A stretch of 64,000 nucleotides of DNA from Telluribacter sp035998675 (GTDB taxonomy: Bacteria; Bacteroidota; Bacteroidia; Cytophagales; Spirosomataceae): NCBI RefSeq assembly GCF_035998675.1, contig NZ_DASYHI010000016.1, positions 62,001-126,000 on the forward strand. Reading direction: 5' to 3'. The notes under the pieces were generated by a model. That model saw only the letters and a program-made list of their open reading frames with translations. It was not told where the DNA came from and ran no database searches. Position 1 is the first letter of the stretch. Each line of letters opens with the position of its first letter. The translations under genes and the position numbers were made by a program. Below are positions 44,351 through 53,127 of this stretch, one piece after another.

Positions 44351-45037
44351 CTACTGTTGCATCTGGTGAAAGCCCCCTACGGGTAACAGATGCAGCTTAA
44401 TTCCTTCTTTCTCGGCCAGACTTACCGCGCCTTCCTTGTCTATTTTGATATAGGGAAAGGTATCGTAGTGCATTCCGAATATCTTATTGGTGTCAATTAA
44501 CTGGGTGGCCCGGAGCGCGTCGTGGATATCCATGGTGAAGTTGCTGCCAATGGGCAGGAAGGCAAAATCCAGATTATACTGTTCACCAATGAGCCGCATA
44601 TCTGAATATAAGGCGGTGTCACCGGCGAAGTAAAAGGTATAGCCGGCCAGTTGCATTACGTACCCAATCGGGTTTCCGCCGTAGGTACCATCGGGCAGAC
44701 TACTCGAATGGAAGGCAGGTACCATTTGTACCATTCCAAAATCAAACGTCCATTTACCGCCGGTATTCATCGGATGTGTTTTCTCAACTCCCTGCTTGCT
44801 CAGCCATTGTATGATTTCGTAATTGGCTACCACCGTAGCTCCGGTGCGTTTAGCAATATGTACGGCATCCGCAATGTGGTCTTCGTGGCCGTGGGTAATA
44901 AAAATATAATCCGCCACTATTTCATCTACCTTAATATTGGCTGCCAGTTGGTTGGGGGTAATGAACGGGTCAAACAGCAAACGGACATGAGAGGTCTCAA
45001 TGCCAAAGCAGGAATGTCCGAAATAGGTAATTTTCAT
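44351..45037 (-). CDS. Metal-dependent hydrolase, UPF0173 (metallo-beta-lactamase fold)
   Basis: 228 residues from the ATG at 45037 (MKITYFGHSCFGIET); the frame is open further upstream but that part has no protein-like pattern. Zinc motifs: HSCF near the start, HGHEDH at 49-54, then AFHSS, FAGDTALYSDM and the final FGMHYDTFP. This matches the UPF0173/UlaG-like branch; the substrate is unknown. A hairpin at 44295-44333 ends it. Confidence 0.9.
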   Translation of the reverse strand: MKITYFGHSCFGIETSHVRLLFDPFITPNQLAANIKVDEIVADYIFITHGHEDHIADAVHIAKRTGATVVANYEIIQWLSKQGVEKTHPMNTGGKWTFDFGMVQMVPAFHSSSLPDGTYGGNPIGYVMQLAGYTFYFAGDTALYSDMRLIGEQYNLDFAFLPIGSNFTMDIHDALRATQLIDTNKIFGMHYDTFPYIKIDKEGAVSLAEKEGIKLHLLPVGGFHQMQQ

Positions 45038-45122
45038 GATGAAGGTTTGGTTTAATGATGGGTTGAAAAATGTACAGTGTTTTAACCAAACAGGGAAGTG
45101 AAGGTTTGAGAAAGCCCTCTTC

Positions 45123-46442
45123 CTACTCATCGCGCCAGCCATCGGGCTTGAACGGCGTACGGGTATTACTGTCTTCACAGATGGCCGTAGGTACCCTGGG
45201 TGGCCCACCCCAGATACGGATATAGGGTGTAGAGGGTGGGGGTGGTTCGGGAGTAGGACGACGGCCGATGAGCGCATAAAACAGCACTTCGTCCTGATTC
45301 AAAAGCTCACCATTTTCATCATAAGCGCCCAGGGGAAAACCGGTAGCATCCTTCCGGTCGAGCCAGTAGCGTAGCTCCGTAACCGTAGAAGCGGAGAAAA
45401 AACCTACTACTATTTCCTTCGGATTGGCCGCATTTCGGATATTCCCGATGGGTGCCGTAGGTGGCGTGTCCGCCAGTCCGCCCGAATTCTGGGTCTGGGT
45501 TTCGACCAGGGTAAAAAATTCATGGGCCTCCGGTGTTATGCCCGACTGCCGGATGACCACCAGGGCCGGTGCCCGCTGGTAGTAGGGAACTACGCCTACC
45601 TTACGCCGCTGAATGAGTCCTCCGTTACTCAGGGCGTCGTTGAAAAGATTCAGATTGTAGTTCTGAATAATTTCCCAGCAACGGGTTCTACACCGGTAGT
45701 CGTACTCCCAGTACCAGGTAGGAACGAGGGGTGGCTCACCACTACCATTGGGAAAAGGGGGAGGTGTAAAACAATCTTCAAACAGTTCATTGCCCGAGAT
45801 GAACATCCGGTGAAAGTATTGATTGGGAAGGATATTGTTTACCGCATAGATGCCTTTCGGACAGCTTTTGCACCATTCCTTTCTTTCGTAGAGCGTCCAG
45901 TCCCATTTATAGTAGTTATGCTGACTTTCGGGGTCCTGCGTGTCCAGAAAAAACTCGTGGGCACCCATAGTGGAGGTATGATTCAAGCGTGGTACCCGCG
46001 GGTTAAACTCCACCTGCACCCTGTCGATGGGCGATACCGCTGGCATCACCTGCTGGGATGACAGGTAGGTAGTACCATCTTTGAGCCTTATCCTCAATTG
46101 ATAGGCCCGCCCCGTCTGCCCCCGGAAGTCGCTGGGGAGCCGGTAACTTCCTGCTACTGTTTCGGAGGCCAGAACTACCTGCGCTGAATCTACGATCACC
46201 TCCACGGTAGCATCGGTAATGGGCGAGGTACCAAAAAGACTGGTAACCGGATCAGCCTTGGAGCGGTTAATCCGGATAATCTGCGGCTCGGGCAGGTTGG
46301 TAATCATACCATCGACCACCAGTACATCCACCGTAGCTTTTATCTGGGGGTCAAAAGCATCCACACAGCCCGACAGCGCCAGGCATAGTGCTATCACTAC
46401 CAGCCATGCCCTTTCTTTTAGGTTTAACCGGAGCCTGTTCAT
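45123..46442 (-). CDS. DUF4249 lipoprotein paired with a TonB receptor (copy Z)
   Basis: 439 residues. The signal peptide ends CLALSGC (lipid Cys near 26) and is followed by VDAFDP. The DUF4249 signature LVVDGMITNLPEPQIIRINRSKADP starts the mature domain. It shares with the array copies YYKWDWTLYERKEWCKSC, YDYRCRTRCWE, TQNSGGLADTPPTAPIGNI and RYWLDRKD. Its C-terminal segment has an extended insert (AYDENGELLNQDEVLFYAL) also seen in copy G. It starts directly at the stop of the upstream TonB receptor gene (46443), so the two are co-transcribed. DUF4249 is an uncharacterised Bacteroidota family often beside TonB receptors; a surface partner role is inferred. Confidence 0.9.
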   Translation of the reverse strand: MNRLRLNLKERAWLVVIALCLALSGCVDAFDPQIKATVDVLVVDGMITNLPEPQIIRINRSKADPVTSLFGTSPITDATVEVIVDSAQVVLASETVAGSYRLPSDFRGQTGRAYQLRIRLKDGTTYLSSQQVMPAVSPIDRVQVEFNPRVPRLNHTSTMGAHEFFLDTQDPESQHNYYKWDWTLYERKEWCKSCPKGIYAVNNILPNQYFHRMFISGNELFEDCFTPPPFPNGSGEPPLVPTWYWEYDYRCRTRCWEIIQNYNLNLFNDALSNGGLIQRRKVGVVPYYQRAPALVVIRQSGITPEAHEFFTLVETQTQNSGGLADTPPTAPIGNIRNAANPKEIVVGFFSASTVTELRYWLDRKDATGFPLGAYDENGELLNQDEVLFYALIGRRPTPEPPPPSTPYIRIWGGPPRVPTAICEDSNTRTPFKPDGWRDE

Positions 46443-48854
46443 CTACTCAAACTTAACATTATAAGTCAGACTGGGAATGGGCGCGGCAAAAATAGCCAGC
46501 CGGTAGGGGTTGGATGCCTGCCCTTCGGTGCGGTAGTAGATCGAGTAGGCGTTTTTGCGGCCGTAGAGGTTATAGACCGTAAACGTCCAGTGGCCCTGCC
46601 AGCGCCGATTTTTCAGGCCCGGGTTATAGATGTTCCAGGCGAAGTCAAGCCGGTGGTAGTCGGGCAGCCGGTGCATGTTGCGCTGGTTGTAAAAGGGGTA
46701 GGTGCGGTCCTGGTAGCGGATAAAACCTTCCGGGGCCGTGTAGGGACGCCCGGTACTGTAGGCGATGTTGAACGAAAAGCTGTGGTGGCGGCCCTGGTTG
46801 ATGTTCAGGCTGGCGTTGAAGCTGTGCGGCCGGTCGTAGTTGGCCCTATACCAGTCACCGCCGTTGATTTGCTGCCGGAAGTCGGCGCCGGCCACTACCT
46901 GGTTCAGCGTGCGGGCAAAGGTGTAGTTAACCCAGCCCGTCAGCTCCCCTTTCTTACGCGTCAGCATCACTTCCAGTCCGTAGGCCCGGCTGCGCCCGGC
47001 CAGCAGGCTGGTTTCGGGGTAGGATTCCAGCAGGAAGTTAGCGCCCGGTTTGTAGTCAAGTACCTGGTCGGTGCTGCGGTAGTAGACTTCCGCCGACAGC
47101 TCAAAGATGTTACTTTTAGAATTCTGGAAGTAGCCCGCCGACCACAGCTGACTGACCTGCGGCTTGATGTGCGCGTCGGAAGTTTTCCAGCGGGAGGTAG
47201 GCAGGGGCGTGGTGGTGTTGGAGACCACCTGCAGGTACTGCCGCATCAGGTTGTAGCCCGCCTTCACTGAGGCGTTTTCACTCAGGGCGTAGCGCAGCCC
47301 CAGCCGCGGCTCAAAGCCCCCGTACTGCGCCGTGACCTTCCCGGCTCCGTAGCGCACCGAGTCTACCACGGTGGTTACGTCTACTACTTCTCCGGTACTG
47401 TAGCGCCGTACCACCGAGGGACCCAGGTTCTGAAAGTGTGAGTAACGCAGCCCCGCCGACACGGCCAGCTGCTCCGACAGACTTATTTCGTCTTCCAGGT
47501 GAATGGCCAGCTCCAGGCCCCGCTCCGGCGGCGTCCGGCGGTACTGAACCGCCGGGCTCTGGTTGGGCAGCAGCTCGCCCGGGTTAAGCTCGTAGTGGGT
47601 ACTGCTCAGGCCCAGTTCAATCTTCTGGTTGTCGAGCTGGTAGTTGAGGTTGCTCTTCACCTGCCGCTGCAGCAGCGACTGCCGCAGCTCCACGATATTA
47701 TTGGTACTGTCTTCGATGGACAGGATGCTGGGTACGTACCGGGCGACCAGGGCCGTGGTCTGTAGGTTCAGCCGGGGCGAAAAGGCATGAAACCAGCGCA
47801 CCATGCCGTTGGCGGTCTGGTGCTTGTACTTGGTAGCTACCGAGTTGACGTTGGCCAGGCTGCCCAGCAGGTTGGTCTGGAACAGGTCGTAGCTCAGGTA
47901 ACCCATGGCCGTAACCGTGTTGCGGTCGTTGACCCGCCAGAAAAGCTTGGTGGTACCGTCGCCGAACTTGGCCCGGATATTATCGAGCCGGGGCGAAACC
48001 AGCCGCAGCAGAAAGTCATTGAAGGCTCCCCTGCCGCTGACCATAAGTCCCAGCTTGCCCTTTACCAGCGGCGTTTCCAGCGTCAGCCGGTTGGCCACCA
48101 GGCTGATGCCCCCGGTGAAGCGGGTTTGTTCCAGGTCCGGGTTCTTCAGGCTGATGTCCAGTACCGAGGCGGCCCTTCCGCCGTAGCGGGCGGGTACGTT
48201 GCCTTTGTAGAGGTCCAGACCACTGACGGCATCGGGCGGAAACACCGAGAAAAGGCCGAACATGTGGGTAGGGTTAAAGATGGGGGTATCGTCCAGCAGA
48301 ATCAAGTTCTGGTCGGTGGTACCGCCCCGGATGTTGAGGCCGTTGGCAGCTTCGCCCACGCTGGTCACCCCCGGCAGCATCTGCAGGCTGCGCAGAATAT
48401 CCACCTCACCCAGGGCGGCGGGCATGCGTTTAAGGGTGGCGATGTTGATCTGGCTCACGCCCAGCAGCGGCTGGCGGATGTTGCGGTCGTAGCCTTTGGA
48501 GGTAACGATGACTTCCTCCAGCTGGCTCGATACGCTCGGCAGCCGCACATCGTAGCGGGTGTCACGGTTCAGGCGCAGGGTAGTGCGGAAGGGTACGTAG
48601 CCCACGTAGCGCACCACCAGGATACGCTGCCCGGCGGGTACCTTGATGGAGTAGTTGCCGTCGTTGTCGGTGTAGGTACCGGTGGTGGTTTTTTCGTAGT
48701 CAATCACAATGGCCGCCCGTACCAGGGGCCGCCCCGTGGCCGAGTCGCTCACCGTCCCCGACAGGGTAACGCTCAGCTGGGCCAGGGCCGGAAAAGTGAG
48801 CAGAAAGGTAAAGGAAAGCAGCAGGTACAGTCGGGTCATAGGGTGGTGGGGCAT
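46443..48854 (-). CDS. TonB-dependent receptor beside the DUF4249 array
   Basis: 803 residues. The signal peptide MTRLYLLLSFTFLLTFPALAQ begins at a second ATG (48839); the upstream ATG at 48854 adds five residues and either may be used. A carboxypeptidase-like domain follows (LSGTVSDSATGRPLVRAAI ... GNYSIKVPAGQRI), then the segment SSQLEEVIVTSKGY and the plug (LGEVDILRSLQMLPGV, GLNIRGGTTDQNLILLDD, NVPARYGGRAASVLDI). The C-terminal beta-barrel ends VKFE. Its DNA is visibly more GC-rich than the adjacent lipoprotein genes. It lies just upstream of copy Z and is divergent from copy A, so it is the likely outer-membrane channel for the system. Confidence 0.93.
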   Translation of the reverse strand: MPHHPMTRLYLLLSFTFLLTFPALAQLSVTLSGTVSDSATGRPLVRAAIVIDYEKTTTGTYTDNDGNYSIKVPAGQRILVVRYVGYVPFRTTLRLNRDTRYDVRLPSVSSQLEEVIVTSKGYDRNIRQPLLGVSQINIATLKRMPAALGEVDILRSLQMLPGVTSVGEAANGLNIRGGTTDQNLILLDDTPIFNPTHMFGLFSVFPPDAVSGLDLYKGNVPARYGGRAASVLDISLKNPDLEQTRFTGGISLVANRLTLETPLVKGKLGLMVSGRGAFNDFLLRLVSPRLDNIRAKFGDGTTKLFWRVNDRNTVTAMGYLSYDLFQTNLLGSLANVNSVATKYKHQTANGMVRWFHAFSPRLNLQTTALVARYVPSILSIEDSTNNIVELRQSLLQRQVKSNLNYQLDNQKIELGLSSTHYELNPGELLPNQSPAVQYRRTPPERGLELAIHLEDEISLSEQLAVSAGLRYSHFQNLGPSVVRRYSTGEVVDVTTVVDSVRYGAGKVTAQYGGFEPRLGLRYALSENASVKAGYNLMRQYLQVVSNTTTPLPTSRWKTSDAHIKPQVSQLWSAGYFQNSKSNIFELSAEVYYRSTDQVLDYKPGANFLLESYPETSLLAGRSRAYGLEVMLTRKKGELTGWVNYTFARTLNQVVAGADFRQQINGGDWYRANYDRPHSFNASLNINQGRHHSFSFNIAYSTGRPYTAPEGFIRYQDRTYPFYNQRNMHRLPDYHRLDFAWNIYNPGLKNRRWQGHWTFTVYNLYGRKNAYSIYYRTEGQASNPYRLAIFAAPIPSLTYNVKFE

Positions 48855-48900
48855 GGGAAAGAGAGTAGTAGAGTGAAAAAGTGAAGAAATATAATTAAAT

Positions 48901-48931
48901 TTTTATTTACTACTAAAAACTCCTACCTTTT
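48901..48931 (+). promoter_or_regulatory. Candidate promoter of the array (copy A)
   Basis: TTTT, a 19-base spacer, then TACCTTTT at 48924-48931, 35 bases before the ATG of copy A. Nearly the same arrangement, with matching flanks, precedes copy D (54843-54873), which argues that it matters. Confidence 0.5.
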
Positions 48932-48966
48932 TACCTTCAATTGGTTCACACCGACTTCCTTCCACT

Positions 48967-50220
48967 ATGCTTTCTAAGGCTATTCCACCAGTATTGCTGG
49001 TTTTATGTCTCCTTTCCGGCTGCGTAGACAGCTACGATCCTCAACTGCCGGGGAATATTGATATTGTCATTGTTGATGGTACCATCAATAACCTGCCTGA
49101 GCAGCAGGTCATCCGGCTCAACCGCTCCAAAAGCGACCCCATCAATGGCAGGCCCGGCTTTATGGCCCTGACCAAAGCCAAAGTACAGGTAGTTGTAGAC
49201 TCGGCTCAGGTCATTGAAGCCCACGAAACATACGATGGTGTCTACTACCTTCCCGCTGATTTCCGGGGACAGACCGGCCACGCCTACCAGCTGCGCTTTA
49301 CCCTCAGCGATGGAAGTACCTACGAGTCCACCCAGCAGGTCATGCCGGATGTACCTCCCATCGGCAAGGTAAGAGCCGAGTTTAACCCTAGCAGCCTTTC
49401 CCCTATCCTGCTGGATGGCTACACAGCCGCACATGACTTCTACCTGGACACGCAGGACCCGGAGGGGCAGACTAACTACTACAAGTGGGACTGGAAACTG
49501 TGGGAAAAACAGGAATGGTGCCGCTCGTGTGAGAAAGGTGCTTATTCTATCAATACCGTAGTCATTAAATATGATTTTTATGGAAATGCGTATTTTGAAA
49601 CTGGACCTGATCTATTCGAAAACTGTTTCTATCCACCTCCACTTGTCAATTCGCGAAGCCAGCCCTACTGGGTTTATGATTATAAATGCCGGACCAAGTG
49701 CTGGGCTATTTTTTTTAGTGCAGAGCTAAATCTCTTTGCCGATAGCTATACCGACGGAGGGCCTATTTCTAACCGAAGAGTCGCTCAGATTCCCTTCTAC
49801 CAACATGGAGGCTCCCTGGTTGAACTCCGGCAGTCAAGCCTTACGCCCTCGGCTTACCGCTTCTTCAAGGATCTGGAAGTGCAAACCCAGAACAGCGGTA
49901 GCGTGGTTGACCCGCCCCCCACTGCTTCGATAGGTAATGTGCAGAACGTTGCTAACCGTCGCGAGTTAGTAGTTGGGTACTTTACGGCTGCGGGTGTCGC
50001 TACGGTCCGGTACTGGCTTGACCGGAAAGACACCCGTGGCGCGCCCCCTGGTTTATTTTTGGCGATGGTGGGTCGTGATCCTAATCCCGAGCTACCACCC
50101 CCTAATTATACCCATGTTGAAATAAAAGATAATCATACAAACTCTTCCCGCCCCTACACGGCTATCTGCTTAGATAGCGAGAAGCAAACCTCCTATATGC
50201 CTCAGGGGTGGCGGGAGTAA
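48967..50220 (+). CDS. DUF4249 lipoprotein, array copy A
   Basis: 417 residues. Lipid Cys19 in CLLSGCVDSYDP; the acidic residues right after the Cys may favour surface exposure, as in known export signals of related bacteria (inference). The DUF4249 domain opens VIVDGTINNLPEQQVIRLNR. Conserved Cys: CxxC in EWCRSC, one in ENCFYPP, CxxxC in KCRTKCW and one in AICLDSE, probably disulfides. Variable segment V1 is about 49556-49664 (codes INTVVIKYDFYGNAY...), V2 about 50087-50147. It is the first gene after the TonB receptor, on the other strand, and has its own promoter-like leader. Ligand unknown. Confidence 0.9.
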   Translation: MLSKAIPPVLLVLCLLSGCVDSYDPQLPGNIDIVIVDGTINNLPEQQVIRLNRSKSDPINGRPGFMALTKAKVQVVVDSAQVIEAHETYDGVYYLPADFRGQTGHAYQLRFTLSDGSTYESTQQVMPDVPPIGKVRAEFNPSSLSPILLDGYTAAHDFYLDTQDPEGQTNYYKWDWKLWEKQEWCRSCEKGAYSINTVVIKYDFYGNAYFETGPDLFENCFYPPPLVNSRSQPYWVYDYKCRTKCWAIFFSAELNLFADSYTDGGPISNRRVAQIPFYQHGGSLVELRQSSLTPSAYRFFKDLEVQTQNSGSVVDPPPTASIGNVQNVANRRELVVGYFTAAGVATVRYWLDRKDTRGAPPGLFLAMVGRDPNPELPPPNYTHVEIKDNHTNSSRPYTAICLDSEKQTSYMPQGWRE

Positions 50221-50281
50221 GGTTGGAGATAGAGTAGACCCTTTATACTTTGTAAGTATTTCTCATACAAGGAACTGAACT

Positions 50282-51496
50282 ATGCACACTGCTACCAGGA
50301 GCGCCCTCCTAATTCTTTACCTAGTCCTGCTGCTAACTGGCTGCGTGGAGCCCATTGAGCAAAACCTGTCGCAGGACATCAACGTGGTGGTCGTGGACGG
50401 CGACCTGACTAATTTAAACGAACCACAGGTACTTCGTCTCAACCGCTCCCAATCCGATCCCCTCACCGGACGCTTTGGCAGCTTTCCCCTAACAGAAGCA
50501 ACCGTGGAGGTAGTTGTAGATTCCTCGCAGGTGGTCTCTTTTCGGGAAACCACTCCTGGCCGCTACCAGGCTCCCGAAGGTTTTAGAGGAGAAGTGGGCC
50601 ATAGCTACCAACTACGCTTTACGTTGAGTGATGGGGCTAAGTACCAGTCACTGCCAGAGGTAATGCAGGCCGTCCCTGAGGTGGACCGCCTCTACCAGGA
50701 GTTTAACCCCAGCAGCCTTTCCGGCAAGCAACGGCTGGCAGGATACTACACAGCAGCCAATGACTTCTATGTGGATTTTCAGGACCCGGAAAGCCAGCAA
50801 AACTACTATAAATGGGACTGGCAACTCTGGGAAAGGCAGCAGTGGTGCCACACCTGCATCCAGGGGTTTTACTTTATCAATAATCAGTTTGATACTACCA
50901 AACTGGAAGATTGCGTCCCCTCTAATGAATATATCTTTAAAGGCTTTTTTATTAATGACTACCCTTGCCGGACCGCTTGCTGGGAGATACTTCATAATTG
51001 GGAGTTGAACCTGTTCGATGACCAGCTCAGCAATGGCGGCTCAATACGCCGACGCCTGGTGGCGCAAATCCCCTACTACCAGCCCTACGGCTGTCTGGTG
51101 GAGCTGCGGCAGTCTTCGCTTACTCCCAAAGCCTACGCATTTTACCGGCTTCAACAGCAACAAAGCCAGAATCCGGGAGGTTTAGCCGATGCTCCGCCCA
51201 CCGCTCTGGTTGGGAACATACAGAATATTGCCAACCCCAGGGAGATGGTAGTGGGGTACTTTTCTGTCTCGGCGGTTGCCTCGGTACGCTACTGGCTCGA
51301 CCGTCAGCAGAACACGGGGCGTACACCTGGACTCTTCCTGGCTCTGAATGGGTTGCTGCCTTCGTCTGAAGGCTTAGCGACAGATCCAAATGACGGTAAA
51401 CCAAAACCTACTTTGACCTCTCGACCACTGCCATTAGCCGTCTGCGTGGAGAGCGATACCCGGACTCCAAAAATGCCACAAGGCTGGCGCGAGTGA
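50282..51496 (+). CDS. DUF4249 lipoprotein, diverged array copy B
   Basis: 404 residues, the most diverged array member. Signal peptide MHTATRSALLILYLVLLLTGC (Cys21, then VEPIEQ). The domain opens VVVDGDLTNLNEPQVLRLNRSQSDP and keeps the Cys framework: QWCHTC, EDCVPS, PCRTACWE and AVCVESD. The central loop is shorter (IQGFYFINNQFDTTKLEDC) and the C-terminal variable part is Pro/Asp-rich (EGLATDPNDGKPKP). It is divergent at the DNA level from the start, so it has not been homogenised with A and C-G. Its upstream 61-base gap differs from the standard spacer. Confidence 0.9.
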   Translation: MHTATRSALLILYLVLLLTGCVEPIEQNLSQDINVVVVDGDLTNLNEPQVLRLNRSQSDPLTGRFGSFPLTEATVEVVVDSSQVVSFRETTPGRYQAPEGFRGEVGHSYQLRFTLSDGAKYQSLPEVMQAVPEVDRLYQEFNPSSLSGKQRLAGYYTAANDFYVDFQDPESQQNYYKWDWQLWERQQWCHTCIQGFYFINNQFDTTKLEDCVPSNEYIFKGFFINDYPCRTACWEILHNWELNLFDDQLSNGGSIRRRLVAQIPYYQPYGCLVELRQSSLTPKAYAFYRLQQQQSQNPGGLADAPPTALVGNIQNIANPREMVVGYFSVSAVASVRYWLDRQQNTGRTPGLFLALNGLLPSSEGLATDPNDGKPKPTLTSRPLPLAVCVESDTRTPKMPQGWRE

Positions 51497-51542
51497 AATA
51501 GTTTTACATACCACTTATCCACCAGATAAAATAAAGAGATCA
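51497..51542 (+). repeat. 46-bp conserved spacer of the array
   Basis: The same spacer, exactly 46 bases each time and nearly identical (core CCACCAGATAAAATAAAGAG or a TTAAAATAA variant), occurs at 51497-51542, 52806-52851, 56162-56207, 57477-57522 and 58792-58837. It has no obvious promoter or terminator. In three of them the upstream stop overlaps an ATG (TGAAATG) that stays open into the next gene. Confidence 0.9.
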
Positions 51543-52805
51543 ATGCAGTTCCTGGCAAGTAAAGTTCTAATGCTACTAAGCATCTTATATCTGCTGCTGC
51601 TCTCGGGCTGCGTAGACAGCTTTGACCCGCAACTGCCGGGGAATATTGATGTTGTCATTGTAGATGGTACCATCAATAATCTGCCCGAGCAGCAGGTCAT
51701 CCGGCTCAACCGCTCCAAAAGCGACCCCATCAACGGCAGGCCCGGCTTTATGGCCCTGACTAAAGCCAAAGTACAGGTACTTGTCGACTCGGCTCAGGTT
51801 ATTGAAGCTCACGAAACATACGATGGCGTCTACTACCTTCCCGCTGATTTCCGGGGAAAGACCGGCCACGCCTACCAGCTGCGCTTTACCCTCAGCGACG
51901 GTAGTACCTACGAGTCTACCCAGCAGATTATGCCGGATGTACCTCTGATTGGGAAGGTACGGGTGGAATTCAACCCGACCAGTCTCTCCCCTCCCCTGAT
52001 AGACGGATACCGGGCAGCGCATGACTTCTACATAGATACGCAGGACCCGGAGGGGCAGCCCAACTACTACAAGTGGGACTGGAAGCTCTGGGAAAAGCAG
52101 GAATGGTGCCGGACCTGCTACCAGGGTATATATTCTATTAATAATGTCATTCCCACATATTCTCCTTTTGGCTATATGTATTTTGAACTTGGAAATGATC
52201 TGTTTGAAGATTGTTTTTATCCACCCTCAACCTATTTTTCTGGTGGGTTAATGCCCGACTGGGTTTATGATTATAAGTGCCGTACCAAATGTTGGGCTAT
52301 CTTTTCCAGTGTAGAGCTAAATCTTTTTGCCGATGGCTATACCGATGGGGGTCCTATTCTAAATCGAAAGGTAGCCCGGATTCCCTTTTTCCAACATGGT
52401 GGATGCCTGGTTGAGTTACGGCAATCAAGTCTTACCCCCTCGGCTTATCGCTTCTACAAGGATCTGGAAGATCAAACTCAGAACAGCGGTGGAGTGGCGG
52501 ACCCTCCTCCAACGGCTTCCATTGGTAACGTGAAGAATGTATCCAATAGTCGCGAATTGGTAGTGGGCTTTTTTACAGCATCAGCTGTCACTACAGTCCG
52601 GTACTGGCTCGACCGTAAGGATACCCAAGGCGCTCCACCTGGATTGTTTGTGGCTATGAAAGGACGAGAACCTAGCCCGGAACCTGCCCCCCCAGTACAG
52701 CCAATAGTATACCTATATGATCCTATTCGACCTCGTCCTTATACGGCAATCTGTTTAGATAGTGAGAAGCAAACCTCCTATATGCCGCAGGGGTGGCGGG
52801 AGTGA
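51543..52805 (+). CDS. DUF4249 lipoprotein, array copy C
   Basis: 420 residues, starting MQFLASKVLMLLSILYLLL with lipid Cys near 21 (LLSGCVDSFDP). The first 180 residues are almost those of copies A and D-G. V1 (about 52138-52256) codes NVIPTYSPFGYMYFELG ... STYFSGGLMPD and shares the YFSG element with copy D. V2 (about 52675-52733) codes PVQPIVYLYDPIRPRP. The Cys framework is complete, with an extra Cys at HGGCLVELRQ where A and E have Ser. It ends 46 bases before a truncated copy. Confidence 0.9.
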   Translation: MQFLASKVLMLLSILYLLLLSGCVDSFDPQLPGNIDVVIVDGTINNLPEQQVIRLNRSKSDPINGRPGFMALTKAKVQVLVDSAQVIEAHETYDGVYYLPADFRGKTGHAYQLRFTLSDGSTYESTQQIMPDVPLIGKVRVEFNPTSLSPPLIDGYRAAHDFYIDTQDPEGQPNYYKWDWKLWEKQEWCRTCYQGIYSINNVIPTYSPFGYMYFELGNDLFEDCFYPPSTYFSGGLMPDWVYDYKCRTKCWAIFSSVELNLFADGYTDGGPILNRKVARIPFFQHGGCLVELRQSSLTPSAYRFYKDLEDQTQNSGGVADPPPTASIGNVKNVSNSRELVVGFFTASAVTTVRYWLDRKDTQGAPPGLFVAMKGREPSPEPAPPVQPIVYLYDPIRPRPYTAICLDSEKQTSYMPQGWRE

Positions 52806-52851
52806 AATGGTTTTACCTCCAATTTATCCACCAGTTAAAATAAAGAGATAG

Positions 52852-53073
52852 ATGCAGCTCCTGACCAGTAAAGTACTAGTGCTACTGAGTGTGTTGCCTT
52901 ACGCTGAGATAGTATTACCCCTATTTCACAATAGTACCGTTTCTGTACATCAAAGGCTTGTAGAACCGGCTAATGCTACTTTTTTCGCTGTAATACACTA
53001 TGAAGGAGAAACACGGCTACTAAGAGCGTTTCTCTTGAAGTTATTGCTTCTTAAAGTTCTTTATACCCTTTGA
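52852..53073 (+). pseudogene. Truncated DUF4249 copy
   Basis: The first about 44 bases (MQLLTSKVLVLLSV) match copy G almost exactly, including the G-type TTAAAATAA spacer variant upstream. Homology then stops abruptly near 52896, before the lipobox, and an unrelated frame continues to a stop at 53071-53073. The lipid Cys and the whole domain are lost. It marks the left edge of the AT-rich insert. Confidence 0.85.
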
Positions 53074-53127
53074 GGTAGCTCTACCACAGAGCCGTATCAG
53101 TGAATTGATATATTATAAATATTTTTG

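Noticed and set aside
47787..48884. Open frame of 365 codons on the plus strand
   Set aside because: It is antisense to the TonB receptor plug domain; the composition (His, Gln, Gly, Val rich) is typical of a shadow frame.
52852..53073. Calling the 73-codon frame a real small gene
   Set aside because: Only the first 14-15 codons are homologous to the array; after the breakpoint the text is unrelated and the lipobox is missing, so it is a fragment.
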